Source of the DNA: Roseibium denhamense
Lineage (GTDB): Bacteria; Pseudomonadota; Alphaproteobacteria; Rhizobiales; Stappiaceae
Length of the DNA stretch: 64,000 nt
Direction of reading: 5' to 3'
Assembly (NCBI RefSeq): GCF_009711415.1
Contig: NZ_SMLZ01000112.1
Span: forward strand, 173,733-237,732
Part shown: piece after piece, positions 26,640-35,582 of the stretch
Layout of the letters: the number at the start of each line of letters is the position of its first letter
Position numbering within the stretch: position 1 is the first letter of the stretch
Notes under the pieces: model-generated
Database searches by the model: none
The model's input: the letters and a program-made list of their open reading frames with translations, nothing else
Told to the model about the DNA's origin: nothing
Translations under genes and position numbers: made by a program

Positions 26640-27854
26640 GTGCCGACGGAAAAGGTCCGAAAAACTGTTTTGCTAACACTTGGACGGCTTCCAAAGGCCT
26701 TGGAACTCGCCAGGGCCTTAGACAGTGCTGGCTGCAGGGTCCTGATAGCCGATCCATTCAATTGGCACTTGAGCCGGCCCTCCAATGCCGTCGACGCATG
26801 CTACCGGACGCCATCACCTGCGACCCATCAAACGGCTTATCTCGACTGCCTTTTGAACATCATCACGTCAGAGCAGGTGGACCTGGTTATTCCCGTTTCG
26901 GAAGAAGCCCTGCATGTCACACTGCTCGCGGAGCGGCTGCCGCCCAGCACACGGCTATTTTCAAATCAACACGGCACTCTTTGGGATCTGCACGACAAAT
27001 ACGGTTTCAATGCCATGGCAGCATCGGCCGGGCTCCCGGCGCCGGAAACGTTTTTGGCGACAGACCCACGGGCCCGGGCATTAGCCGGAACGGCCCCCAG
27101 CGTTTTCAAACCCCGCATCGGCTGCTCGGGGCAGAAAATGCAGATGTTGATGCCGGACGATGTCCCGGACAATCTTTTCAATGACCCCGAAGCGATCTTC
27201 CAAAAACGTATTTATGGACGGGAAGTCAGCACTCTCAGCCTTTGCCATGAGGGCAAGATCCTGGCGCATGTCACTTACGAGGGACTGGTTTTCTCCGGCA
27301 CCGTCGCGGTGTGTTTTCAACAAATCGGGGACGTCCCGCAGGTGGCGCAATGGGTCGCCGATTTTGTCAAGGCGGGCAAATACTCCAACTTTCTCGCCTT
27401 TGATTTCATTGTCGATAAGGCGGGAACCCCATGGCCGCTTGAGTGCAACCCGCGCCTTACCAGCGGCATTCACTTCATGGAACATGGCGATCTTGCGCGT
27501 GCCATTCTGGATCTAAGCGATGCTTCACCGGTCCGGTTAAAATCCAAAAGACGGTATCAAGAAGGACATACAACCCTTCTCCAGGTCTATGGGAGCGTCT
27601 TTAAACCCAAGACAATGCTTCGGCGCGCCAAAGCCATGTTCAGTGCGCGCGACGTCTTGTGGTCAGCGCGCGATCCGCTTCCGTTTCCCCTGATGACGTT
27701 CTCATCCTGGCCTGTCCTGAAACAGGTTCTGTTCGCAGGAAAAACCTTCGGAGAAGCCGCAACACTGGATATTGCCTGGCCAAAAACCGGGCCCGAAGAC
27801 ACTACAAGCTCTATGCCCGGTCCTGCACAACAGGTGACTGCTCATGGGTCTTGA
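26640..27854 (+). CDS. ATP-grasp domain enzyme within the photosynthesis cluster, function unknown
   Basis: A 404-residue protein starting at GTG behind GGAGAATGGAGAG. The N-terminal region is a pre-ATP-grasp Rossmann-like domain ('KTVLLTLGRLPKALELARAL', then 'VDLVIPVSEEALHVTLLAE'). The ATP-grasp core runs from about residue 115 to 320 ('LHDKYGFNAMAASAGLPAPE', 'SVFKPRIGCSGQKMQ', and 'WPLECNPRLTSGIHFMEHGD' with the metal-binding E-x-N). It resembles carbamoyl-phosphate-synthase-like or D-Ala-ligase-like enzymes that make amide or acyl-phosphate products. I know of no such step in bacteriochlorophyll or carotenoid synthesis. It follows bchO by 47 bp and overlaps the convergent P450 gene by 44 bp. 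Confidence 0.8.
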   Translation: MPTEKVRKTVLLTLGRLPKALELARALDSAGCRVLIADPFNWHLSRPSNAVDACYRTPSPATHQTAYLDCLLNIITSEQVDLVIPVSEEALHVTLLAERLPPSTRLFSNQHGTLWDLHDKYGFNAMAASAGLPAPETFLATDPRARALAGTAPSVFKPRIGCSGQKMQMLMPDDVPDNLFNDPEAIFQKRIYGREVSTLSLCHEGKILAHVTYEGLVFSGTVAVCFQQIGDVPQVAQWVADFVKAGKYSNFLAFDFIVDKAGTPWPLECNPRLTSGIHFMEHGDLARAILDLSDASPVRLKSKRRYQEGHTTLLQVYGSVFKPKTMLRRAKAMFSARDVLWSARDPLPFPLMTFSSWPVLKQVLFAGKTFGEAATLDIAWPKTGPEDTTSSMPGPAQQVTAHGS

Positions 27855-29217
27855 GGCGCACAAAAATCTGCTCCGCAGGCCGGGTAGTCAGCCTTGCAAC
27901 CGGCCGGACATTTGCCGCGTCTTCCGGCAGAAAGTCGAATTCACGCGTCAGCCGTGCCAGGATCAGCGCGCTTTCAACAGCCGCAAAACCGGCGCCGACG
28001 CAGGTATGCGGCCCCGCACCAAATGGAATGTAAGCGCCCTGAATGATGTCCTGCTCCTGGGGCGGCAAGAAGCGTTCCGGATCGAACCGGTCCGGGTCCG
28101 GCCAATAACTCCCGTGGCGCTGCAACGTCCAGGGAGAAATCATCAAGAGGGCCCCCTTGCGAACCTTGTAGCGGCCGATCCGGGTCTTTTGCGTGGCAAC
28201 GCGCGGCAAGAAGGTGATGGGCGGATAAAGGCGCAGCGTTTCGCGAAAAACCGCGCGCGTGTAGCCCAGCGCGCGGGTCGCCTCAAAGGTCAAATCCTGC
28301 CCCCCAGTCGTGTCATTCACTTCCGCGCGCAACCGCCGCAAAACATCCGGGCACATTGCCAGCAAGTAAAACGCCCAAGTCAGGGCACTGGCAGTCGTCT
28401 CATGGCCAGCCAGGAAAAAGACACCGAGCTGATCAATCAGCTCCTCCCGTGTGAATGGCTCACCGGTTTCGCTGTCCCGGGCGGCAATGACGGCACTGGC
28501 AATGTCATCAAACTGGCCGGCATCATCCCCCATATGGGTGTCGATCAGACTTCCCAGGTGATGGCGGATACGCTTGCAGGCCGCCAGAACATCATCGTTT
28601 TGCGGGACATCCGCCCAAGCAGGATCAGTAATCAGCCGCCAGATTTTCACCTGCGCAACACCGCGCTCAAAAACCGCAAAATCATCGAAAACATCACGCG
28701 AGATGCCGGTATCCAGCGAGGTGGAAAAGACAGTCCGGCAAATAATGTCCGCGGTCAGTTCGCTCATGACCCGGTCAAGAGACAGGACTTCGTTGCGGGC
28801 CGCGCTCTCACGCAGCCGCTTCACATAATCGTCCACCGCTTCGACCATCGCACCGAAGGCATGGGTCAGCCGCATCTTGGAAAAGGCCGGGTCGATCATG
28901 GCGCGCTGGCGCCGCCACTTGGCGCCGTCGGACACGAAAATGGAGTCCCCGATCAAGGGCTCCAAGGCACCGACCATGAGATCGCTCTTGGGAAAAATAC
29001 CCTCCGGATCGAGCAAGATGCGGCGGACCAGCTCCGGATCGTTGAACAACTTGATCGAACGCCTCGAATACCCCAGCTCCCCGGCCGCCATCGAAAAGGC
29101 AGCTCCCGGCAGCAAGTTGAGCAGGTCGCCATCGCCATGCCAAACGGTGCGCAACAAAGCCAGGACCGGCGGCAGCCGCGAGGGGCGGGGCGGAACATAT
29201 GTCTCAACCGCGGCCAT
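27811..29217 (-). CDS. Cytochrome P450 within the photosynthesis cluster
   Basis: A 468-residue soluble P450. It has the I-helix oxygen-binding motif AGHETT ('GVFFLAGHETTASALTW'), the K-helix E-x-x-R in 'ETLRLYPP' and the heme-thiolate loop FGAGPHTCVGAGFAAVES, with the cysteine about 70 residues from the C-terminus. No membrane anchor is seen. The ATG at 29217 follows GGAAGGACATAGTC; an in-frame ATG at 29241 is less well placed. Substrate unknown: carotenoid oxygenation is one possibility, given crtI and crtB close by and no crtA in the window. It faces the ATP-grasp gene tail to tail and diverges from a membrane protein gene. Confidence 0.92.
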   Translation of the reverse strand: MAAVETYVPPRPSRLPPVLALLRTVWHGDGDLLNLLPGAAFSMAAGELGYSRRSIKLFNDPELVRRILLDPEGIFPKSDLMVGALEPLIGDSIFVSDGAKWRRQRAMIDPAFSKMRLTHAFGAMVEAVDDYVKRLRESAARNEVLSLDRVMSELTADIICRTVFSTSLDTGISRDVFDDFAVFERGVAQVKIWRLITDPAWADVPQNDDVLAACKRIRHHLGSLIDTHMGDDAGQFDDIASAVIAARDSETGEPFTREELIDQLGVFFLAGHETTASALTWAFYLLAMCPDVLRRLRAEVNDTTGGQDLTFEATRALGYTRAVFRETLRLYPPITFLPRVATQKTRIGRYKVRKGALLMISPWTLQRHGSYWPDPDRFDPERFLPPQEQDIIQGAYIPFGAGPHTCVGAGFAAVESALILARLTREFDFLPEDAANVRPVARLTTRPAEQIFVRLKTHEQSPVVQDRA

Positions 29218-29269
29218 GACTATGTCCTTCCATTTGTCCACCGGTTGTCCTTACAGAGGAGCCAGGCGC

Positions 29270-30049
29270 ATGACCGAACATGACCTTTTTGTCGTTTTGA
29301 TCGCCATTCACATCACGACGGGTGCCCCCGGGCTGATTGGTTTCTGGATCCCCGTGTTTGCGCAAAAAGGCGGCGAACGCCACCGATGGTGGGGCCGGCT
29401 GTTCTCCATTCTCATGCTGATCACCGGCACGGTTGCAATGATGATGGCAACGCTGACCCTGATCGCCCCCATGCCGACACATCCGCACCTTGTTGATCAT
29501 CCGGATTTTTCCGATCCGGTGCTGGTGCGTGGTATTTTCGGATGGATGATGTTTTATCTCGGCCTGTTGACCATCAATCTCACCTGGTATGGCTGGCGCT
29601 GTGCGGTAAACAAACGGGACCAGCGAAAAAATCAGACGGCACTGAATTGGGGACTTCAGGCTGCCTTGTTCGCAGCGTCTGCCAATTGCGCGCTGCAAGG
29701 CTTTTTGATCGCTCAACCGATGATGATCGGCATTTCGATGGTTGGGTTCGCGACCGTTGCAACCAATGTCTGGTTTCTGACCAAGACAGCCCCTTCCCCC
29801 ATCGAGTGGCTGCTGGAGCATATCAAGGCCATTATCGGCACGGGTATATCGGTTTACACCGCGTTTTTTGCCTTCGGCGCCGTTCGCTTGATGCCTGAGC
29901 TTGCCCTTGCTCCTGGTCTTTGGGCTGTTCCGCTCGTGACTGGCCTCGCACTGATCATTTACCATCGGCATAAGGTTTCCCGGCGCTTCACTCAACGGAC
30001 GGCCAATCCTCGTACAAGGCCGTCGCTGGACCTGGATGCGGCGGAATAA
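29270..30049 (+). CDS. Multi-pass membrane protein (DUF2306-like), function unknown
   Basis: A 259-residue protein with about seven hydrophobic helices and a basic C-terminal tail (HRHKVSRRFTQRTANPRTRP). The start at 29270 follows CAGAGGAGCCAGGCGC. Histidines in membrane segments ('LLVIAIHITTGAPG'-like AIHITTGAPGLIGF near residue 12) and 'RHRWWGRLFS' recall DUF2306-type proteins, but the match is from memory and weak. It diverges from the P450 with only 52 bp between starts, so the two may share a promoter region. Downstream lies the crtI promoter with its PpsR box. Confidence 0.7.
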   Translation: MTEHDLFVVLIAIHITTGAPGLIGFWIPVFAQKGGERHRWWGRLFSILMLITGTVAMMMATLTLIAPMPTHPHLVDHPDFSDPVLVRGIFGWMMFYLGLLTINLTWYGWRCAVNKRDQRKNQTALNWGLQAALFAASANCALQGFLIAQPMMIGISMVGFATVATNVWFLTKTAPSPIEWLLEHIKAIIGTGISVYTAFFAFGAVRLMPELALAPGLWAVPLVTGLALIIYHRHKVSRRFTQRTANPRTRPSLDLDAAE

Positions 30050-30082
30050 TCCGCCAAGGCCCTTCTCACTTGCGGAGAAAAG

Positions 30083-30100
30083 TGTAAACTAAATTTTACA
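30083..30100. promoter_or_regulatory. PpsR/CrtJ-type box upstream of crtI
   Basis: TGTAAACTAAATTTTACA is a TGT-N12-ACA palindrome located 128 bp before the crtI start. It is the only such site in the 30050-30228 spacer and should place crtIB under oxygen- or light-dependent repression. Confidence 0.8.
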
Positions 30101-30228
30101 CAAGTGAAGCTCCAGACTTCACATAGTTGACAGCGGCGATCGACGGATGCGGCTGATCCAAACCAATCCGGCGGCATGATCCGCCCGAAGCTTTGAAAGC
30201 ACAGGCCAGCAGCAACAGGAGTTCTGGC

Positions 30229-31794
30229 GTGAACGTAGTCCAGGGATTTGATTTTCCGGCCCCCAAGCCGATCAGTTCCACCAGGCCGCAGGCGGTTGTC
30301 GTTGGCGCTGGGGTTGGCGGCCTGGCGGTCGGCGCCTTACTTGGGGCGAAGGGATACGAAGTCACGATCTTCGACCCGCTCGACAAGCCAGGAGGGCGCG
30401 CTTACGCCTTTGAACAGGACGGTTTTACCTTTGATGCTGGTCCGACCATCATCACCGCGCCCTGGCTGTTTGAGCAACTCTGGGAAGCTTGCGGGGGGAC
30501 CCTGTCCGACGACGTCGATATACGCCCGAACGAGCCTTTTTATAAAATCAGGTTTCAAGACGGTACATTCTTCACCTACTCCGCAGACAAAGACGCCATG
30601 GAAGCGGAAATTGCGAAGATTGAGCCGGAGGATGTCAAGGGCTACCGGAGCTTCATGGCGGAAAGCAAGGAAATATACGAGTACGCCTTTTTGGAACTCG
30701 CCGACCAGCCGTTTCACAGTCTTCCATTCACGCTCAGCACATTCGCAAAACTGATCCGGCTCGGCGGATACCGATCCGTCTACAACGTTGTTTCAAAGCA
30801 CTTCAAGAACGACAGGCTCAGATCGGTTTTCTCGTTCCATCCGCTCTTGATTGGCGGCAATCCTTTCACCACCACATCCTTTTATTGTTTGATCGCCCAT
30901 CTGGAGAGCAAGCACGGCGTACACTACGCCATGGGCGGAACAAATGCTCTGGCGCGCGGGATCGCCGGCCTAGTGGACAAAAATGGCGGAACGCTTCGAT
31001 TCGGCGAAAAAGTCGACAGCATTCTCACATCCGGGCGCCGGGCGACCGGTGTCCGGCTGGCATCGGGAGAAACCGTTTCTGCGGACATCGTGGTCTCAAA
31101 TGCAGACCCGGCAACGACTTATGCAAAACTCTTGAAAGACCATCCGCGCCGCCGTTGGTCGGATGGGAAACTTGAGCGGCAGGATTATTCCATGGGTCTG
31201 TTCGTTTGGTACTTCGGTACGGATCGTCAGTATGACGATGTCGGGCACCATACGATGCTGTTTGGGCCGCGTTATAAGGGATTGCTCCAGGACATCTTCA
31301 AAAACAAGGTTCTGGCAGAAGACTTTAGTCTCTATCTGCACCGCCCATCCGCCAATGATCCATCCGTCGCCCCTAAAGGATGTGATGCTTTTTACGTGCT
31401 CAGTCCCGTTCCCAATCTGAAAGGGAATGCCGATTGGGACACAACGGCTGAACGCTACCGGGCAAAGATCGAAGCCGAACTTGAAGCGACCCTTCTTCCG
31501 GATTTATCGAAACACATTGTCAGCTCGCGCGTGTCCACGCCGCTGGACTTCCGGGACAGGCTCCTGTCCTGGCAAGGGGCAGCGTTCTCCCTTGAGCCGA
31601 ACCTGTTTCAAAGTGCCTGGTTCCGCCCGCACAACAAGAGCGAGGAACTGGACAACCTCTTCTTGTGCGGCGCAGGCACCCATCCCGGAGCAGGCCTGCC
31701 AGGCGTCGTCTGTTCGGCCAAGATTGTTGCTGAACTTGCCCCGGATCCAGCAGACTTAATGGCATCAAAATCAAACTCGGAGGCGCAGGTATGA
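30229..31794 (+). CDS. crtI: Phytoene desaturase
   Basis: A 521-residue FAD-dependent desaturase. The dinucleotide fold is 'AVVVGAGVGGLAVGALLGAK' (about residues 23-42); the FAD-binding C-terminal motif is 'LDNLFLCGAGTHPGAGLPGV' near residue 480. In spheroidene-type pathways it performs three desaturations, phytoene to neurosporene. I chose the GTG at 30229 because AGGAG lies 7 bases before it; a TTG at 30193 would add 12 residues without a good ribosome site. It overlaps crtB by ATGA, and a PpsR box lies upstream. Confidence 0.95.
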   Translation: MNVVQGFDFPAPKPISSTRPQAVVVGAGVGGLAVGALLGAKGYEVTIFDPLDKPGGRAYAFEQDGFTFDAGPTIITAPWLFEQLWEACGGTLSDDVDIRPNEPFYKIRFQDGTFFTYSADKDAMEAEIAKIEPEDVKGYRSFMAESKEIYEYAFLELADQPFHSLPFTLSTFAKLIRLGGYRSVYNVVSKHFKNDRLRSVFSFHPLLIGGNPFTTTSFYCLIAHLESKHGVHYAMGGTNALARGIAGLVDKNGGTLRFGEKVDSILTSGRRATGVRLASGETVSADIVVSNADPATTYAKLLKDHPRRRWSDGKLERQDYSMGLFVWYFGTDRQYDDVGHHTMLFGPRYKGLLQDIFKNKVLAEDFSLYLHRPSANDPSVAPKGCDAFYVLSPVPNLKGNADWDTTAERYRAKIEAELEATLLPDLSKHIVSSRVSTPLDFRDRLLSWQGAAFSLEPNLFQSAWFRPHNKSEELDNLFLCGAGTHPGAGLPGVVCSAKIVAELAPDPADLMASKSNSEAQV

Positions 31795-32975
31795 CCGGCG
31801 TATTACAAGGCACACTTGATGGGCACGGACCTTTTGCCGTCCATGCGGCCGCCTCCATTTCGCCAGCTGCACAACAGCAGGCATTGGCAAAACACCAAAG
31901 TGATTTGAAAGCCTGTGCAGCCGCCATCCGCAAAGGATCGAAATCATTCCATCTGGCTTCGCTGATTTTGCCCGGCGAAACCAGAAAAGCCGCAAGGGCT
32001 CTTTATGCGTTTTGCCGCCATTCGGATGATCTCATCGACGATCCACGCTCGGACGGCCGCGCGCTGGATCAATTGCGGGGCCGTTTGAACCTTATCTACG
32101 AGGGAAAGCCTGCAGACTATGCCTGCGACCGGGCCTTTCATAGAACCGTTGATGATTATGCGATCCCAAAGTGTATCCCGGATGCATTGCTCGATGGCTT
32201 CGCCCTCGATATCGGCGGAGCACGCTACACGACCATTGACGACGTTAAACATTATGCAACCTGCGTCGCGGCGACTGTTGGCCTGATGATGGCGCTGGTC
32301 ATGCGGACCGGCGACCGCAATGCGCTTGCAAGGGCGGCTGATTTGGGCATTGCCATGCAGCTCACCAACATCGCCAGGGATGTCGGCGAGGACGCCCGGA
32401 ATGGCCGGATTTACCTGCCGTCGGAGTGGATGCGTGACGAGGGGCTGGACGCCGACGAATTCCTCGCAAATCCCGAATTTTCCCCGGCGCTTGGGCGGGT
32501 TGTAAAAAGGTTGCTGAACGAGGCGGACCACCATTACCGGCTCGGCCATGCCGGTATTGAAGCCCTTCCCGCCAATTGCCGGCATGCTATCCGGACCGCC
32601 GCCCTTGTTTATGAGGAGATCGGCGCGGAAGTCCGCGCGAGCGGTTATGACAGCGTAACCCGGCGCGCCTTTACGACGAATGCGCGGAAGCTCGCGCTTC
32701 TGGTCAAGGCCCGGAGGGCGGCAATCGAACAGGCCAGCGCTGCCAGTGCAATGTTCCACTCCGATGCTGACCCATCGGCGGCGCGGCTTGTCAACGCCGG
32801 TGCGCGAGCCTTCAAGATCCGGAGGATTGCACAGCAACAGTGCCCCGAGACTGTGCCAGATGATACGAATCTGGAGCGTTTCCTGACAATCCTGATCCGG
32901 TTGCAAAAGGACAGTCAGCAGCAGCTCCGGCACCAGAAACTGGCGGCCCGCCAGCGCGCAGAAAACATTGCATGA
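31791..32975 (+). CDS. crtB: Phytoene synthase
   Basis: A 394-residue prenyl-condensing enzyme that joins two GGPP into phytoene. The aspartate-rich motifs are 'YAFCRHSDDLIDD' (near residue 72) and 'LTNIARDVGEDARNGRIYLP' (near residue 192). The family average is 300-350 residues; the extra length is an N-terminal extension of about 30 residues and a basic C-terminal tail. It is coupled to crtI by ATGA and converges on crtC 53 bp away. Confidence 0.95.
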   Translation: MTGVLQGTLDGHGPFAVHAAASISPAAQQQALAKHQSDLKACAAAIRKGSKSFHLASLILPGETRKAARALYAFCRHSDDLIDDPRSDGRALDQLRGRLNLIYEGKPADYACDRAFHRTVDDYAIPKCIPDALLDGFALDIGGARYTTIDDVKHYATCVAATVGLMMALVMRTGDRNALARAADLGIAMQLTNIARDVGEDARNGRIYLPSEWMRDEGLDADEFLANPEFSPALGRVVKRLLNEADHHYRLGHAGIEALPANCRHAIRTAALVYEEIGAEVRASGYDSVTRRAFTTNARKLALLVKARRAAIEQASAASAMFHSDADPSAARLVNAGARAFKIRRIAQQQCPETVPDDTNLERFLTILIRLQKDSQQQLRHQKLAARQRAENIA

Positions 32976-33028
32976 AGATGGCGGTGCCGGTCGATAAGGC
33001 CACACACGGCATCTGCGCATCCCACTGA

Positions 33029-33988
33029 TTACCTGAAGATCTGCCTGGGCATCCGGAAGGGCAGCATCAGGCGCACCAGCGGGTTTGCAAGACGCCTGCA
33101 ATCAAGAGATTCATGCATCATGTTCAGGGTCTGCCCTTGCAACTTGGTCTCGACCAGAGACCGCGTATAGAAGGGTGTATCCTCCAGCTTTTTAAGCCGT
33201 TTGGGCTGATACCCTTCCTCACAGTGCACGCCGCCGCTCACCCCCCATAAGCCACGCGGTAATGCCGTATTTGGCGGAGGGTCAAACGATTCAATCCCTG
33301 CGTACGGCGAAAACGCGAATCCTAGGGTTGTCTGCGCCCCGGACCGGCTCAGCGCATCATAAACGATAAGCGTGGTATCATCTGGCGCGCGCCCACGGGC
33401 CCAATCCCAGCGGCTAAAGTCTTTTTCGAGCGGCTGCGTCCCAAAGTTTTGATCGTGATACCCTTCCCCCTGCCAGCCTCCGTCCGGCAGCAGATCGCAT
33501 TCGAGGGCCGCCCGCGCCTGCGGCACAACAGGCCACCACAAATGTCGTCCTTCAGGATCAAGGACAATCTCCCGGTCATGCGTAACTTCCGGTGTCAGGC
33601 GGATCTGACCCGAAAAGGCCTTTGGTACAATCCGTTGTCCGGGCCAAGGCAGTGCCGTTTCCTTGAAATCGAGAACGAGCTCTCCACCCGACCAGGTCAG
33701 TCCGCTCGGGCCAATCCGCAAGGATGCCTGATCCCGGTGAAGGCTCGCCGTTCCCCGCTCTGTCATGGCCCAAATGTGCCCGGCCGCCTGATAAAGAGCC
33801 ACATTGAACGCAATATGGTTTTCCGGCTGGCGGCGTCCGGACCAATGATAATAGGGTGAAAAGACAGATCCGATGAAGGCGATTACCGTGAGGGCGTGAC
33901 GGCCGCAGTCGCTGATCGCGTCGACGTACCACCATTGATAGCCACCGGACGGGACCGGCCGGTCAAAGCCAAATCCGCGATGAGACAC
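33029..33988 (-). CDS. crtC: Carotenoid 1,2-hydratase (hydroxyneurosporene synthase)
   Basis: A 319-residue protein when started at the GTG at 33988. The conserved opening 'GFGFDRPVPSGGYQWWYVDA', with 'ISDCGRHALTVIAFIGSVFS' after it, is typical of CrtC, as are 'EGYHDQNFGTQPLEKDFSRW' and 'WDWARGRAPDD'. It adds water to the C1,2 double bond of neurosporene or lycopene. The frame stays open upstream to 34261, but those codons are an off-frame reading of crtD and lack CrtC character, so the true start must overlap the crtD 3' end by about 100 bp. The exact start codon is uncertain. Confidence 0.88.
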   Translation of the reverse strand: MSHRGFGFDRPVPSGGYQWWYVDAISDCGRHALTVIAFIGSVFSPYYHWSGRRQPENHIAFNVALYQAAGHIWAMTERGTASLHRDQASLRIGPSGLTWSGGELVLDFKETALPWPGQRIVPKAFSGQIRLTPEVTHDREIVLDPEGRHLWWPVVPQARAALECDLLPDGGWQGEGYHDQNFGTQPLEKDFSRWDWARGRAPDDTTLIVYDALSRSGAQTTLGFAFSPYAGIESFDPPPNTALPRGLWGVSGGVHCEEGYQPKRLKKLEDTPFYTRSLVETKLQGQTLNMMHESLDCRRLANPLVRLMLPFRMPRQIFR

Positions 33989-35502
33989 TCCGCTGCGATT
34001 TTGCCCGACAGGGCCGCCATGGGAGCTCCGGGCCCCGGATGCACGCTGCCCCCCGCCAGATACAGGCCCTTGAGCTTGCTCCGGTTGCCTGGGCGGGTGA
34101 ACGATGCCATCCATCCGTGAGATGCCTGGCCGTAAAGGGCCCCGCCGGTCGCCGGAAACAGACTGTTGAAACGATCCGGAGGCGTCAGGACCTCCGCCTT
34201 GCGGTCGCCGTGCAGTAGGAGGCCGTTGGCCGCCAAACGGCGGTGCATTGCTGTTAGGCATTGGTCCAATTCACCGGATGTGTAGCTGTGCCGGTCCCCA
34301 TCGGCCGGCAGATTCATGAGGCAATAGATGCGCTCAGCCTCGTTTGGCGGGGCGGTTCCATGAAGGTTTCCCTCGGCCGAACGGTCCTGCGCACAGATAT
34401 AGACCGTCGGGTCTTCGGGGGCCGCCCGGTGTTTGAAGACCGCACGAAACTCGGCCTCATAGTCATTTGAAAAGAATACCGTGTGGTGGGCCAGCGGCAC
34501 GCCATCGGGTACAGCGAGTCCGCAGGTTACCAATGCCGATTGGGAGCGCTTGGAGGGAGCTGTTTTCGGGTGATGCCGTTGGGCCGAGCCTTGAACAAGG
34601 TCCTGCAGGGCACTGACATCCCCATTGAAGAGTACATGGTCTGCCGGAATGGTTTCTCCGCTCGCAAGACGCACGGCTTTCGTATGCTTGCCGCCCTTAT
34701 CCGTCAAAATGGCCTCGACGGGCGAGCCGTACATGAAATTGACGCCTTGCCTTCCGGCGAGATCCGCCAGGGCTGCGGCGACGGAATACATTCCTTTTTC
34801 CGGGATCCAGACACCTGCCTGCTCCACATGCGCGACCAGCATCAACGTGGCGGGTGCTGAAAAAGGCGACGATCCGCAATAGGTGGCATAACGCCCGAAC
34901 AATTGGCGCAGCCGGGCGTCAGAAAAATAGTCGCCCAGCGCCGACCACAGCGTTGAAAACGGTTTCAAGGCAAGGAGATCTGCACTCTTATGAAAGCCGA
35001 CACGGCTTGAGAGCGAAACAGGATTGGGTTTTGACGCATCAATAAACGTGTCCTTGAGAAGCTCAAAGATGCGTTTGCTGTCCGCGGCAAAGCGGATATA
35101 GCCGTCGGCATCCTTTTTGCCCGCAAACCGACCGATCGCGTCCGCCGTTTCAGCCACTTCGGCAAACAAATCCAGAGATTGCGCCTCTTGCCAGTAATGC
35201 CTGGCAAGAAGATCCGCCTTTTGAAGCCGGACCTCCCCCTCAAGGCTGGTTCCGAAGGCCGCCAGCAAGCCGTCAAATACCCATTTCATTGTCAGGACGG
35301 TTGGTCCTGCGTCGAGCCCGCGACCGCCGGAACGGACCTGTCTCATTTTCCCGCCCGGTGTTTGCCCTGCCTCGATCACCAGCACCGGTATGTCCGCTGC
35401 CGCCAACCGCAAGGCTGCGGCCAGCCCGCCCATACCCGCGCCAATCACGACGACTTGGTTTTTTGCATTCTCAGCCAGGAGACACGTCCTCAAAGTTGAC
35501 AT
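33883..35502 (-). CDS. crtD: Methoxyneurosporene / hydroxyneurosporene dehydrogenase (3,4-desaturase)
   Basis: A 539-residue CrtI-family FAD enzyme ('QVVVIGAGMGGLAAALRLAA' near residue 16; 'GLYLAGGSVHPGPGAPMAAL' near residue 480). It introduces the C3,4 double bond after CrtC hydration. I use the ATG at 35502, but no Shine-Dalgarno sequence precedes it and the codon lies inside an inverted repeat (ACATTG-atacg-CAATGT, 35499-35515); GTG at 35520 or TTG at 35544 are in-frame alternatives. The C-terminus extends past the usual end into crtC. A PpsR box immediately upstream is shared with crtE. Confidence 0.9.
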   Translation of the reverse strand: MSTLRTCLLAENAKNQVVVIGAGMGGLAAALRLAAADIPVLVIEAGQTPGGKMRQVRSGGRGLDAGPTVLTMKWVFDGLLAAFGTSLEGEVRLQKADLLARHYWQEAQSLDLFAEVAETADAIGRFAGKKDADGYIRFAADSKRIFELLKDTFIDASKPNPVSLSSRVGFHKSADLLALKPFSTLWSALGDYFSDARLRQLFGRYATYCGSSPFSAPATLMLVAHVEQAGVWIPEKGMYSVAAALADLAGRQGVNFMYGSPVEAILTDKGGKHTKAVRLASGETIPADHVLFNGDVSALQDLVQGSAQRHHPKTAPSKRSQSALVTCGLAVPDGVPLAHHTVFFSNDYEAEFRAVFKHRAAPEDPTVYICAQDRSAEGNLHGTAPPNEAERIYCLMNLPADGDRHSYTSGELDQCLTAMHRRLAANGLLLHGDRKAEVLTPPDRFNSLFPATGGALYGQASHGWMASFTRPGNRSKLKGLYLAGGSVHPGPGAPMAALSGKIAAECLIADLALTGRSRPVAINGGTSTRSATAAVTPSR

Positions 35503-35514
35503 TGATACGCAATG

Positions 35515-35532
35515 TGTCACTCTAAGTTTACA
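35515..35532. promoter_or_regulatory. PpsR/CrtJ-type box between crtD and crtE
   Basis: TGTCACTCTAAGTTTACA is a TGT-N12-ACA site in the 80-bp spacer of the divergent crtD (start 35502) and crtE (start 35583). It should repress both directions. It abuts the inverted repeat overlapping the crtD start codon. Confidence 0.78.
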
Positions 35533-35582
35533 GTATAGCGTCAAATCAATTAGACATCCATGTCGAATTGGGGAGTAACCTC

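Noticed and set aside
33989..34261. Long N-terminal extension of crtC up to 34261
   Set aside because: These codons overlap crtD in another frame, are rich in Arg/Gly/Pro/Ser, and lie upstream of the conserved CrtC opening; read as an overlap shadow.
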